From NCBI GenBank assembly GCA_018814305.1, contig JAHJAA010000089.1:17533-81532 (forward strand): 64,000 nt of DNA, given 5' to 3'. The position numbers and the translations under genes are program-made. Of the stretch, positions 44,526 to 53,737 are shown one piece after another. This DNA comes from Pseudomonadota bacterium (GTDB lineage Bacteria; Desulfobacterota; Desulfobulbia; Desulfobulbales; JAGXFP01). Each line of letters opens with the position of its first letter. Within the stretch, counting starts at the first letter, position 1. Below the pieces are notes generated by a model. It saw only the letters and a program-made list of their open reading frames with translations. It did no database searches and was not told where the DNA came from.

Positions 44526-44566
44526 GGGATGGAACTATTCAGATGAAGTGCAGCTGGATAGTTACT
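44526..44566. repeat. Collapsed copy of the 56933-57052 palindromic element
   Basis: The 41 bases match, in reverse orientation, the two ends of the 120-bp element at 56933-57052 joined together. GGAACTATTCAG corresponds to the right end and GTGCAGCTGGATAGTTACT to the left end. The inner hairpin is missing. The remaining ends still form a stem (AACTATTCAG with CTGGATAGTT, one mismatch). Confidence 0.75.
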
Positions 44567-44605
44567 AATCATCAAACATACATACTCAACCCAAGGGAGG
44601 GTTCC

Positions 44606-45265
44606 ATGGTGAAATGGGGATTATTTCTTCTAATACTCTTGACAGGGATAACGGTTTTACCTGCGCCGGGAACAGGGTGGGCTGACCCGGGGGAAACCCG
44701 GAAGGGTTCAGCGGTGCCCGTCGATTTTCAGACCTTTGCCTATCAACCAGAGTCGGATCGCCCCCTGAATACGGAACTTTTAATTGCGGAACTTTCCCAA
44801 CGGGCCGCCGGCAAGGTCTATTACCACCTCAGTGAGACCGCCGGAATAAATACCCCAGCCAGAATTGCCGTGGTCACCGGGGTCCCTTTGGCCGATTTCA
44901 AAAAACAAACCGAATTCGGCCGCCTCCTGGGCGAATATCTTCTCACCGACCTGGCAGATCGAGGTCTTGAGGTCACCGAACTGCGCCTTGGAAAGGACAT
45001 CTCCATCCTCCCGCTCACCGGGGAATTTATCCTGACCAGGAATCCCGGGGAACTCGCCTCGGTTGCCCCGGAACTCGATTATGTGGTGGTCTCCACCTTC
45101 AGTAATACCCGAAAAACCTTGATCATCCAGGGACGTTTGGTCAGTCTCAAGGACGGTCTGATTAAAACCTCCTGGCGACAGACCCTGCCTTTGAACCGCG
45201 AAATTCTGGGGCTTTTTGTGCCACCAGAGCCCCCCTTTACCATTGCTGTTAAAGGCATCCGCTAA
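44606..45265 (+). CDS. FlgO-like secreted protein
   Basis: The ATG at 44606 has GGGAGGG upstream and starts a signal peptide (GLFLLILLTGITVLPAPGTGWA). The mature part resembles the FlgO fold: LIAELSQRAAGKVYYHL, AVVTGVPLADFKKQTEFGR, LLGEYLLTDLADRGLEVTEL and LDYVVVSTFSNTRKTLIIQG. Compared with the neighbour at 43840 it is diverged but has the same order of blocks, so the two are probably paralogues. The next gene starts ten bases after its stop. Confidence 0.75.
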   Translation: MVKWGLFLLILLTGITVLPAPGTGWADPGETRKGSAVPVDFQTFAYQPESDRPLNTELLIAELSQRAAGKVYYHLSETAGINTPARIAVVTGVPLADFKKQTEFGRLLGEYLLTDLADRGLEVTELRLGKDISILPLTGEFILTRNPGELASVAPELDYVVVSTFSNTRKTLIIQGRLVSLKDGLIKTSWRQTLPLNREILGLFVPPEPPFTIAVKGIR

Positions 45266-45275
45266 AGGAGAATGA

Positions 45276-45812
45276 ATGTGTAAGCGAGGTTTCGCCGTTG
45301 TCCTGCTGATCGTTACTCTTCTGCTCCCGACTCTCTGTCCAGCTGATTCCGAGAAAGCCGGAGCCGAAATGATTGAAGAGGTTCTCCCGGTTGCCTTCGC
45401 CCCGGAGGAACCCTCCAATATATTTACCAGCCTTCACCAGGTGGTGGACTTGACCAGCCAGGAAGCCTTTGTCCGGTTTCGTGATTTTTTCGGCAAGAGC
45501 CAGGTGAGCCTCCGACCGTTTTATCTCCAGGATGCCTATTACAACGAGCAGGTTTCCCAGTTAGGTGCGGTTCTGGCTGACCAAGTAGGGGCCATAATCA
45601 GTAATGGCGCGGTGGCCAGAACAAACAACATTAAAAAAGAGGATCACCCCCAATGGATCAGGGGCAACCTCCAGGAGCTTGATGGATATCTGAGAATCCA
45701 GATCATCGGCAGTAATTATCTCGGGGAACAGCGTTCATGTGTGGTCAATTTTGAGATGTCCGAAGCCCTATATCGGGCATTACATACCAAGATTGCCTCC
45801 TTTGCAAGATAG
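45276..45812 (+). CDS. Secreted protein of the FlgO cluster
   Basis: The 178-residue product has a signal peptide (FAVVLLIVTLLLPTLCPA-DS) and a mature alpha/beta domain without Cys-based or catalytic motifs I know. LRPFYLQDAYYNEQVSQLGAVLADQVG (two adjacent segments) recalls the nucleotide-free Rossmann-like pattern of FlgO and TolB-N proteins. AAAGGAG lies just upstream. The gene is tightly packed between the second FlgO-like gene and the acidic membrane protein gene. Function unknown. Confidence 0.7.
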   Translation: MCKRGFAVVLLIVTLLLPTLCPADSEKAGAEMIEEVLPVAFAPEEPSNIFTSLHQVVDLTSQEAFVRFRDFFGKSQVSLRPFYLQDAYYNEQVSQLGAVLADQVGAIISNGAVARTNNIKKEDHPQWIRGNLQELDGYLRIQIIGSNYLGEQRSCVVNFEMSEALYRALHTKIASFAR

Positions 45813-45826
45813 GCCCAGGTACGATC

Positions 45827-47842
45827 ATGGTTGAAGAAGAAGAAAAAAAATCACCGACCGACGAAGATTGGTTAAACGATTTTTCCACATCCGATGACGA
45901 GCTCGATTCGGCTAAAGAAAAGCCGGATGAGTTTGAGGAACTTTTTAAAAGTTTCGATACGCCGGTGAGTACGGAAGAGTCCGCCCAGGCCGGTCCCCCC
46001 GCCCCCCCGGAACCAGAAGCTGGAGATGCCGCTGGAGATGCCACCCCCCTCCAGCCCCAAGGAACTGTTGCAGAGGAAGGCGTAGGGATTGACCAGGCCA
46101 ATATCGATGACCTGCTCAACAGCTTTGACCAGGAAGAAACCCCAACGGAAGTCCAGGCGATTGAAGACTCGGCAACCACGGAATCGGTGGAACTTGATCA
46201 GACAACTCTTGACGAACTACTCGGTTCCACGGGCTCCGAGACCCCAACCGCTCCAGAGGAACCGATTCCCTCTGCAACCAGTCCCGATAGTGATGATCTG
46301 GATCTGGAAGATCTTTTTAAAGAAGAACAACCGGCTGAAAATCCCCCAGCCGAATCGGCTCCTGCAACGGGCAGCAACGTTTTTGATTTCAATGATGATG
46401 ATGAGTTTGACTTCGGAGAGGAGATTCCCGACATTCCTGATTCCGCCGAAGATGATGGATTCATGGCACCCCAGGATGCTGATGTATCCCTGGATTCCCT
46501 GTTTGAAGGTGTTGGGGAAAAAATCACCCAGGGGGGACAGTCCCCCGCTCCCTCCGATAATTCGAATGAGAGGACGGTTTTTGCTGAGCCACCCCTCCCC
46601 CGGAGGTCCAGACGTTCATTCCTGTCCCGCCTGGGAAGTGACACTATCCGCAAGATGGCGTTGCTTGTCTTAATCGTCCTGGTCCTTGGTGGGATTGCCG
46701 GGGTCACCCGAAAAATTCTAATGCGGCCTATTCCGCAACCGGCCATTCCCCTGGCGGACACCAATCTCCAACCCCCACTTGGTCAGGCTCCGGGCATGGT
46801 CCAGGAGACGACGGCCGCAACGGTCAAGAACAATCCTCCCGAACCCAAGGCCCTTGAGTTCATCGTGGCCGACATTACTCAGAAAGTAGCAATCAGACTC
46901 ACGGCCGAAGACCCTGACGGCGATCCGATGACCTTCGAATTAACCCGTCAGCCTGAGTACGGCCGCTTGCAAGGAGAGGTCCCCGAGTTGATCTATATCC
47001 CTGGCGGCACCTTCACCGGCCGAGATCATTTTGAATATCGAGTGACTGACAACCGACAGGGAGTTGCCACCGCCACCGTGACCATTCGAGGCCAAGGCTT
47101 TGATCGACCTCGGGTTATCGAACCACTCCACCAACTGGTCCGGGCAAGCCACCTGCAAATAAAAACATCCAGCACCCAACCAGTGGTTCTGGACTGGCGC
47201 TCCATCTGGCAGCAATTAAATGAGACTCCCATGGATAACGTTACCGTGGAGGTCACGGCGAAAAATCTTACGGGAAAACTGATCAAAACGTCCCGGGACA
47301 GCCATCGATATGAACCGGATCCCTATCAGCAGGGTCTGGAAACGTTCACCTACCGCTTCAAGCAGCGGGGGGTGTTTTCCAAACCCGCCACTATCTCACT
47401 CATGGTTGAAAATGGTGACCCACCTCCCGAGCTGCAGGTTGTTGAACCGGATCAACGCGACTATGCCATCGGCGAAACGGTTACCATTGATGCCGGAGAG
47501 ACCAAGGATGATCACCGGGATTCACTGGTCTTCATCTGGCAGCAACTGGCCGGGGTGCCGATCTATTTTACCAAACAGAACCTGGAGGGGTCGGTGGTCT
47601 CATTTTTAATTCCCTCATCCTTCTATACCATGGACTACCCCGATCCGGTGATCAGGATCACAGCCCGTGATGCCAGCGGGCAGACGGCCAGCCGCAATAT
47701 CAAGATTCAGGTTTCAAAAACCCCCCATTTCCAGGCGACCCAATGGACTGGTCTGCACAATGGCGGCCTCCCGGAAAACCCTGACTGCCAGGATCGATAT
47801 TGTCCAGGACAACGACTTTCCTGGACCGGAAAGGTTTTTTAG
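45827..47842 (+). CDS. Acidic single-pass membrane protein with Ig/cadherin-like domains
   Basis: The first 250 residues are very acidic, disordered and contain recurring hydrophobic-acidic motifs: EFEELFKSF (35-43), ANIDDLLNSF (91-100), TTLDELLGST (126-135), LDLEDLFKEE (158-167) and VSLDSLFEGV (220-229). A basic stop-transfer RRSRRSF precedes one transmembrane helix (277-293). The extracytoplasmic part has cadherin/Big-type beta domains (TAEDPDGDPMTFELTR, FEYRVTDNRQGVATATVTI) and PKD-like repeats near the end. The topology implies a link between a cytoplasmic docking partner and the periplasm or outer layers. The final 35 residues fit poorly and an alternative frame exists there, so the C-terminus may be frameshifted. 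Confidence 0.75.
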   Translation: MVEEEEKKSPTDEDWLNDFSTSDDELDSAKEKPDEFEELFKSFDTPVSTEESAQAGPPAPPEPEAGDAAGDATPLQPQGTVAEEGVGIDQANIDDLLNSFDQEETPTEVQAIEDSATTESVELDQTTLDELLGSTGSETPTAPEEPIPSATSPDSDDLDLEDLFKEEQPAENPPAESAPATGSNVFDFNDDDEFDFGEEIPDIPDSAEDDGFMAPQDADVSLDSLFEGVGEKITQGGQSPAPSDNSNERTVFAEPPLPRRSRRSFLSRLGSDTIRKMALLVLIVLVLGGIAGVTRKILMRPIPQPAIPLADTNLQPPLGQAPGMVQETTAATVKNNPPEPKALEFIVADITQKVAIRLTAEDPDGDPMTFELTRQPEYGRLQGEVPELIYIPGGTFTGRDHFEYRVTDNRQGVATATVTIRGQGFDRPRVIEPLHQLVRASHLQIKTSSTQPVVLDWRSIWQQLNETPMDNVTVEVTAKNLTGKLIKTSRDSHRYEPDPYQQGLETFTYRFKQRGVFSKPATISLMVENGDPPPELQVVEPDQRDYAIGETVTIDAGETKDDHRDSLVFIWQQLAGVPIYFTKQNLEGSVVSFLIPSSFYTMDYPDPVIRITARDASGQTASRNIKIQVSKTPHFQATQWTGLHNGGLPENPDCQDRYCPGQRLSWTGKVF

Positions 47843-47905
47843 GGCCTTCATCTGCTTTCCAGTTGGACTAGGTTAGGGAGTAAAACGGAAACAACAGGGG
47901 TGGGT

Positions 47906-48088
47906 TCAATCAGGCCGATTCAACTTAAGTTCAGGAATCGGCATTCCTTGCGGTGACATCAATGCGGCCCTGAGCCATTGCCGCCGATGGTGGCGTTCTT
48001 CAAGGTCAATAAGGGACGGGGTTACCTCTTGAGAAGAGGTCCCCATTGTTGGCTGGAGAGATTCGCTGATTAGCTGGGGTTTTTTCAT
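47906..48088 (-). CDS. Possible small protein downstream of rpe
   Basis: The frame would encode about 60 residues (MKKPQLISES at the start, MPIPELKLNRPD at the end) from the ATG at 48088. A TTG at 48133 would give 75 residues. It follows rpe on the same strand. It has no family signature, and its helical LEERHHRRQWLRAALM segment is basic and amphipathic. Its coding nature is uncertain. Confidence 0.35.
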   Translation of the reverse strand: MKKPQLISESLQPTMGTSSQEVTPSLIDLEERHHRRQWLRAALMSPQGMPIPELKLNRPD

Positions 48089-48137
48089 CTGCCCCATCCA
48101 CAATTCATGATGACCACCAATCACTTCAAGCAATAAT

Positions 48138-48797
48138 TCAAAAAAGCTGCGCCTTCATGGTCCGAATCACTTCACCATAATCGGGCTGGCCAAAGATGGC
48201 CGATCCGGCCACGAAAATATTCGCCCCGGCGGCAGCCACCTCTCCGATATTGCCGGGACCGATCCCGCCATCGACCTCAATACCCACCTGCAGGTTTCGG
48301 GCACCAATCTTTTCCTTGATCAAGCGTATTTTCTCCAAGGCCGATGGAATAAAAGACTGACCGCCGAAGCCTGGATTGACGCTCATCACCATGACCAGAT
48401 CGATATCGTCCAGCAGCCAATCAAGGATCTCGATGGGGGTCGCCGGGTTGAAGACGATCCCCGCCTTTTTGCCGAGATCCCTGATCCTGGCCAGGGTCCG
48501 ATGGAGATGGTAACCGGTTTCGGCGTGGACCGTGATCCAGTCGGCCCCGGCCGCGGCAAAGGCATCGATATACCGATCGGGATTTTCGATCATCAGATGG
48601 ACATCCAGGGGTTTATCGGTGAGGGGGCGCAAGGCCTTCACCACCAGCGGACCGATGGTGATATTGGGGACAAAATGCCCATCCATCACGTCAATATGAA
48701 CCACATCGGCCCCAGCCTGGAGCACCTTGGTGACATCATCCCCAAGCCGGCAAAAATCAGCCGACAGAATCGAAGGGGCAATCATAAATTCTTTCAT
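48138..48797 (-). CDS. rpe: Ribulose-phosphate 3-epimerase
   Basis: This TIM-barrel enzyme of 219 residues interconverts ribulose-5-phosphate and xylulose-5-phosphate. Family blocks are APSILSADFCRLGDDV, the metal and catalytic region VHIDVMDGHFVPNITIGP, VHLMIENPDRYI, MSVNPGFGGQSFIPSALEKI and the phosphate-binding VDGGIGPGNIGEVAAAGAN. The metal ligands His, Asp, His and Asp are all visible. It starts two bases after the M16 gene in the same operon. No other Calvin or pentose pathway gene is nearby. Confidence 0.94.
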   Translation of the reverse strand: MKEFMIAPSILSADFCRLGDDVTKVLQAGADVVHIDVMDGHFVPNITIGPLVVKALRPLTDKPLDVHLMIENPDRYIDAFAAAGADWITVHAETGYHLHRTLARIRDLGKKAGIVFNPATPIEILDWLLDDIDLVMVMSVNPGFGGQSFIPSALEKIRLIKEKIGARNLQVGIEVDGGIGPGNIGEVAAAGANIFVAGSAIFGQPDYGEVIRTMKAQLF

Positions 48798-48799
48798 AA

Positions 48800-51670
48800 T
48801 CAGTTCTCCTCTTCGATGACCGGGGTAGCGCTCATGACGGCGGGACCTGGTTGTTCCAGAGATATTCCCCCGGAATTATCAACGGGGGTAGTTTGCGGTT
48901 CAATCTTCTCTAGAACCGGTTCAGGGTTCATCTCCAGAGGTGTCTCAGCAGATGAAGGCTCGGTCACGGTCGATTCAGCGGGGGCACCACTGGTTTCGGC
49001 GCCCAGGGTGACCATCACATAATGATCCGGCAGGATATATTTCCGGGCAACATTCAACACTTGCTGGGGAGTTACCTCTTCCAATGACTTCACATACCGA
49101 TTCCCAAAATCCTGACCCAACCCGTAGGTTTCATTCAAGCCCATTTCCAAGGCCTGGGCCCCGTGGGTCTGAAGCCCCAGTTGATATTGACCAATTAACT
49201 GATTTCTGGCCCGATCCAGTTCTGCCGCACTGATCGGTTCCTGTCTCACCTTGTACAGTTCCTTCCAAAGTGCCTCAATGACTGGATCCCGCTTATCCGG
49301 GCTGGTCCCGATATAGATTCCGAAAGAGCCGGTATCCACCCCGAGCAAGGTGAAGGAGGAGAGACTATAGGCCATACTCCGCTTGTCCCTTAATTCGGTA
49401 AACAGTCGGCCGCTTTGGCCGCTCAACACGTTATCGATAATCTCCAGACAATACCGATCCTGATCGGTCAGGGTCGTTCCCAGAAAGCCGATGATAATAT
49501 GGAGTTGCTCCCGATCCCGAACCTCCTTGATGATAACGGGGTGGGCCGGGGGGTCGGGCGGCAGGATGGTTTCTTCGGTGATTCCCGTCGTGGTCGGGAG
49601 GGCTTCGGCTGGAGACCAATCCGAGAAAAGTTTTTCGACCAGATCGCGAACCTCTTCGGCCTTGACTGCACCGGCAACGGTCAGCACTATCTTTTCCGGT
49701 CCAATGTGTGCTTGATAGATCTTCCTGAGCTGATCCGTGGAGAAGGACTGGATGGCGGCCTCTTCACCGGCGGGGTTTAGTCCATAGGGATGTCCTTGGA
49801 ACAAAGCCCGGTTAAAGGTCAGAAAGGCCAGGGACGGGAGGGAATCCTGCTGCTGCTTGAGCTGGGATATCAACTCGGGCCGGATCTTTTCCGCCTCTTC
49901 AGGCGCAAAGGCCGGTTTTCGGATAATATCGTTGACCAGTTGCAGTCCCGGCTCCAGAAAGCGGGCGAGAAAATCAGCCTTGAGCCCAAAGGTGTTTTTG
50001 CCGTTAAAGCCCGAAATGATCCCGGCCATATCGGCAACCTTGATGGCCAGATCGCGGTAGGACAGCTCGCTAGTACCTTTGGGTAAAAGCTCGCTGATAA
50101 AGGCAAAAGCGCCACTGGTGGCCTCAGTTTCACTACGCAAGCCGCCCTCGAAAATGGCCCTGATGGCCACAGTTTCAACCCGTTGATCTTCCCGAACCAG
50201 CAGCCGCAAGCCGTTTGGGAACTTGAACTGATGAACCCCTGAGAGATAGGCGTTCGGCACCTGGGAAGTGGGCATCCCATGCCGAGCCATGTTTTCCGCC
50301 TCGCTGATGATCCTGGTGTAGTCCGCCTGATCAAGGGCTGCTTTTGCATCCTTGGGGATGATCATTCCGGTGATAAGGCGATTGCCGGAAAAATAGGTCA
50401 TGGCTACCCGGATGATATCCTCCTGACTGACCGAACGAATTCTGGCCAGATAATCATCCTCCCGGGGATCCCCGGCCAGAAATTCAAAAGAGCCGAGAAT
50501 TCTAGCCTGCCCCTCCACCCGTTCAAGACCAAAGACAAAGTCGCTTTCCAGGTTCCGCTTAACCCGGGCGAGCTCTTCGTCGTCCACGGGCAGATATTTC
50601 AGCTGGAAGATCTCCTGGAGAGCGGCGGCAAGGGTCTCCTTGATTTTATCGTTATCCAGGGTGGCACTCACCTCGAACAAGCCGGGATCGCGAGGGGTGA
50701 AGGCGCCGGCGGAAATCCGGTAAACCAGGCCCTTTTCATTGCGAAGCTGATTATAGAGCCGGGAGGTTTCACCCTGCCCGAGCAGCGTGGCGATCACATC
50801 CAAAACCGCAGAATCGGGATCCTTAAAGGCAGTGATCGGAAACGACATGATAAGGTGGGTCTGCTTGATATCTTCCGCCAAACTGAAAAACTGCGGGGTT
50901 TCCCGTTTCGGTTCGCTGGTCAGGATCGGCGGAGTATAGTTGCTGGAGGGCATATCTCCCATGAGCCCCTTGACCCGGCTATAGACCTGGCTGAAACGGA
51001 CATCACCAACCACAACCACGGTCATGTTTTCCGGGGTATAGTGTTTTTTCACATAGCTCAGAATATCGTCACGGGTGAAAGAAGAAACGCTCTCCCGGGT
51101 GCCGATGATGGGTAAACGGTAGGGGTGGGTGGAGTAGGAATGAGACATCATCTCCTGATAGAGCTTAACCTGGGGACGATCATCCCGCATGGAGATCTCT
51201 TCCAGCACCACCTTCTTTTCCCGCTCCAATTCCTCAGAATCAAAGGTGGAGTTCAAAACGGCGTCGGTCAGCACGTCAAGGGCCAGGTCCCAGCTCCGGG
51301 ATGATAAGGTGGCATGATATACCGTATACTCGTAATAGGTATACGCGTTAATCCGGCCACCGGCTTCCTCAATGGCCTCAGCCAAGGCCCCGGCCTTGCG
51401 GGTCGGGGTCCCTTTAAAGATCATATGCTCGATCAGATGGGTGATCCCCCCTTCATTTGGTTCCTCGTAAACACTACCCGCTTTGATCCAGATCTGGACG
51501 GTGGCGACCTTGGTCCCGGGGGTTTCTTTGACCAGCAGGCCCAGGCCGTTATCCAAGGTTGTTTTATGGAGGTTGGGAGCAAGTTCGATGGCTTTAGCGT
51601 GATTCATGAGACCCATTAACAAGAGAAGGTTGAAAAAAATAAAAAATCGACGAAAAAATATATAATTCAT
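48800..51670 (-). CDS. Fused M16 family metalloprotease
   Basis: After trimming to the ATG at 51670 the product has 956 residues and begins with a signal peptide (FFIFFNLLLLMGLMNHAKA). The N-terminal half is a catalytic M16 unit with the inverted zinc motif HLIEH near residue 78 and the downstream Glu in KKVVLEEI. The C-terminal half repeats the fold (LRLLVREDQRVETVAIRAIF), but lacks the HxxEH motif, as expected for the structural half of pitrilysin-type fusions. It should degrade peptides in the periplasm. The last 60 residues are a low-complexity Pro/Glu/Thr tail. Located between lgt and rpe. Confidence 0.9.
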   Translation of the reverse strand: MNYIFFRRFFIFFNLLLLMGLMNHAKAIELAPNLHKTTLDNGLGLLVKETPGTKVATVQIWIKAGSVYEEPNEGGITHLIEHMIFKGTPTRKAGALAEAIEEAGGRINAYTYYEYTVYHATLSSRSWDLALDVLTDAVLNSTFDSEELEREKKVVLEEISMRDDRPQVKLYQEMMSHSYSTHPYRLPIIGTRESVSSFTRDDILSYVKKHYTPENMTVVVVGDVRFSQVYSRVKGLMGDMPSSNYTPPILTSEPKRETPQFFSLAEDIKQTHLIMSFPITAFKDPDSAVLDVIATLLGQGETSRLYNQLRNEKGLVYRISAGAFTPRDPGLFEVSATLDNDKIKETLAAALQEIFQLKYLPVDDEELARVKRNLESDFVFGLERVEGQARILGSFEFLAGDPREDDYLARIRSVSQEDIIRVAMTYFSGNRLITGMIIPKDAKAALDQADYTRIISEAENMARHGMPTSQVPNAYLSGVHQFKFPNGLRLLVREDQRVETVAIRAIFEGGLRSETEATSGAFAFISELLPKGTSELSYRDLAIKVADMAGIISGFNGKNTFGLKADFLARFLEPGLQLVNDIIRKPAFAPEEAEKIRPELISQLKQQQDSLPSLAFLTFNRALFQGHPYGLNPAGEEAAIQSFSTDQLRKIYQAHIGPEKIVLTVAGAVKAEEVRDLVEKLFSDWSPAEALPTTTGITEETILPPDPPAHPVIIKEVRDREQLHIIIGFLGTTLTDQDRYCLEIIDNVLSGQSGRLFTELRDKRSMAYSLSSFTLLGVDTGSFGIYIGTSPDKRDPVIEALWKELYKVRQEPISAAELDRARNQLIGQYQLGLQTHGAQALEMGLNETYGLGQDFGNRYVKSLEEVTPQQVLNVARKYILPDHYVMVTLGAETSGAPAESTVTEPSSAETPLEMNPEPVLEKIEPQTTPVDNSGGISLEQPGPAVMSATPVIEEEN

Positions 51671-51704
51671 GGAGAAAGTAGTCCTGTTGCGGTTAATGAA
51701 GAAC

Positions 51705-52505
51705 TCACTCGGAACGGCTGGGCCGGAACCTGCCCGCCACAAAGAGACCGGCACCAACCAGGATCATCAGCGAACTCAGAACCTGCCCCATGGTCATAGG
51801 ACCCAGCACAAAGCCAAGCTGGAAATCGGGCTCTCGGAAAAACTCAACAAAGACCCTGAACAGGCCATAGAATACCAGGAAAATAGCGCAGAGCGTGCCG
51901 TGGGGCCACCGATGCCGATGGTGAAAGATCCGCAACACCCAGAGCAGGATAAAGAGGAGGACCCCTTCCAGGAAGAACTCATAGAGCTGTGAGGGATGGC
52001 GGGGAGACGACCCTCCTTCCGGAAAAACCATGGCCCAGGAGACATCACTCACCCGACCGTACAACTCACCATTAATGAAGTTACCCAGACGGCCGAGACC
52101 CAGCCCAATGGGCGCGGTGACCACATAGATATCCCCGCTCTCAAGATAATTAAGCTTGTTTTTCCAACAGTAGAACCAGCCCCCGAGAAAACAGGCGATC
52201 AAGGCGCCGTGGAAAGACATGCCGCCTTGCCAGATCGACAGGATCTCGGTGGGATGGGCGAAATAGAAGGAAAAATTATAGAACAGAACATAGCCGAGAC
52301 GTCCTCCCAGAATCAGGCTGACAATCAGATAAAAATTTAAGTTCTCAAAATGTTCCTCCAGTTTTTTCAACGAATAGAGGCGGGTCTGATAACTGACGAG
52401 GATATGGACCGCAACAAAGCCAAGCACGTACATCAGGCCGTACCAGCGAATTTTGAGCGGCCCGAGTCGGATGAATACCGGATTGATGTATGGATATTGG
52501 ATCAT
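51705..52505 (-). CDS. lgt: Phosphatidylglycerol-prolipoprotein diacylglyceryl transferase
   Basis: Lgt attaches diacylglycerol to the lipobox Cys of prolipoproteins, such as BamD and the LamG lipoprotein in this window. The start at 52505 gives the usual MIQYPYINPVFIRLGPLKIRWYGLMY N-terminus (split over two blocks). The signature GRLGNFINGELYGR carries the conserved Arg and Asn, and WQGGMSFHGALIACFLGGW the catalytic-site His. About seven transmembrane helices are present. It lies one base after the small membrane protein gene. Confidence 0.93.
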   Translation of the reverse strand: MIQYPYINPVFIRLGPLKIRWYGLMYVLGFVAVHILVSYQTRLYSLKKLEEHFENLNFYLIVSLILGGRLGYVLFYNFSFYFAHPTEILSIWQGGMSFHGALIACFLGGWFYCWKNKLNYLESGDIYVVTAPIGLGLGRLGNFINGELYGRVSDVSWAMVFPEGGSSPRHPSQLYEFFLEGVLLFILLWVLRIFHHRHRWPHGTLCAIFLVFYGLFRVFVEFFREPDFQLGFVLGPMTMGQVLSSLMILVGAGLFVAGRFRPSRSE

Positions 52506-52506
52506 G

Positions 52507-52728
52507 TTATTCCAGAATTTTATTGAGTTTTTTGCCGGCTTTTTCGACGGTGTCACCGGCGTGATCAATGACGCTACTGGTTGATTTCTTCAACCTGTGT
52601 TTCAGACTGGCTTTAGCCCTGGGATTACTGAAGAGCGGCTGATCCTTCCAAAGATTGATTCCGCCCCAGAGGCCGATAATAAGCAGAATACAGAGGGCAA
52701 ATACCAGGAGAGCATTTTTCTTTTTCAT
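52507..52728 (-). CDS. Small membrane-anchored basic protein
   Basis: The 73-residue protein has a Lys-rich N-terminus and one transmembrane helix (ALLVFALCILLIIGLWGGINL). A basic amphipathic C-terminal helix follows, with a DHAGDTVEKAGKKLNKILE end that recalls YtxH- or apolipoprotein-like heptads. No family is recognised with certainty. It abuts lgt, so it may be co-translated with it. Confidence 0.75.
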   Translation of the reverse strand: MKKKNALLVFALCILLIIGLWGGINLWKDQPLFSNPRAKASLKHRLKKSTSSVIDHAGDTVEKAGKKLNKILE

Positions 52729-52868
52729 GGTTCCAGGCGGGATTTTCGAGAAATGATCCGATGAATAACATCCAAGGAGAACTTTGTATCTTCTTGACCT
52801 TAAACAAACAGCGCCGGACTGTCAACCGTGCAGGTTTCTCGACACCTCCCACTCGAGTAACTCCCTGG

Positions 52869-53558
52869 TCAGGTCGAAAACAGCCTTTTGATTTTTTTCA
52901 GGATCTGCCCCGAACTATTCAGGGAACTGATTGAATGGGTTTCCTGGATCCGACTGATTTCATCGGCCTTTAAAAATTGGCTTAGATCAGCACTCTTACC
53001 TTTGCGGGACTGGGAGGCAATGGTTGCCAATAAATGGGTATAGGCGTTGAGCCGGTTTGAAGTCTTCCGCAGGTTCTCGGTCTGAAAACGGGCAAAGCCG
53101 ATTAGAATTTTGATCCCGATTGCCGGAAATTTTTTCAAGATCATTTTGAACCCGTTCTGGGGCAAAACCGCCAGGGTCACTTTGTCCCGGGCCCTTACGG
53201 TTGCTGAACGCGGAGTCCGGTCAAACATCGACATTTCGCCGATGGAATACCCGTGGGAAAGGGTCGTGATGACAATTTCATGGCCGGTGATAGATTTCTT
53301 GAGGATTTCCAGGACTCCTTCAACTACGAAACAAACATACTGCCCTTCATCACCCTCCCGAAAGAGAATTTCACCGGGATCCAATTCATAAAGGCTCATA
53401 ACATTGATCAGCTTGGCCATTTCACTTTCGGTCAGCTCATCAAAGAACGGGATCTGCTCCAGGGCAAAGATCAGGGCCGTTTTATTTTTCCAGAGACTGG
53501 TTTTTTGCTCTTCCGGCACTGACTCTCCTCCGGGCGAGAATTTATTTTCATTTTCCAT
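52869..53558 (-). CDS. Cyclic nucleotide-binding domain protein
   Basis: The 229-residue protein has one cNMP-binding domain (residues about 35-155). The phosphate-binding cassette is GYSIGEMSMFDRTPRSATVRA, and LDPGEILFREGDEGQYVCFVVEG is the usual first half. There is no helix-turn-helix after it, only a helical basic tail, so it is not a Crp-type transcription factor. It is probably a receptor subunit acting on a protein partner. A nucleotide cyclase gene is present at the start of the window, but any link is unproven. Confidence 0.87.
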   Translation of the reverse strand: MENENKFSPGGESVPEEQKTSLWKNKTALIFALEQIPFFDELTESEMAKLINVMSLYELDPGEILFREGDEGQYVCFVVEGVLEILKKSITGHEIVITTLSHGYSIGEMSMFDRTPRSATVRARDKVTLAVLPQNGFKMILKKFPAIGIKILIGFARFQTENLRKTSNRLNAYTHLLATIASQSRKGKSADLSQFLKADEISRIQETHSISSLNSSGQILKKIKRLFST

Positions 53559-53737
53559 TTCAGGGGTTCCGAAAAAAATCAGGCACCTTTCTGACGAACC
53601 CGAAAATAAGCGAATCGCTTAAAAATACCAGATCTCGGCACGAAAGAACAATCATATAATAATTATGCTTTAAAAACTAAACTTTCTCGAACACAGCCCA
53701 CCTTCTTTGCATCCAAGAAAGATCGAGCAATAGCCGA

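Noticed and set aside
47700..47876. Alternative frame at the end of the acidic membrane protein (RKTLTARIDIVQDNDFPGP)
   Set aside because: It could reflect a frameshift near 47750, but without homologues I cannot decide, so the annotated stop at 47842 is kept.
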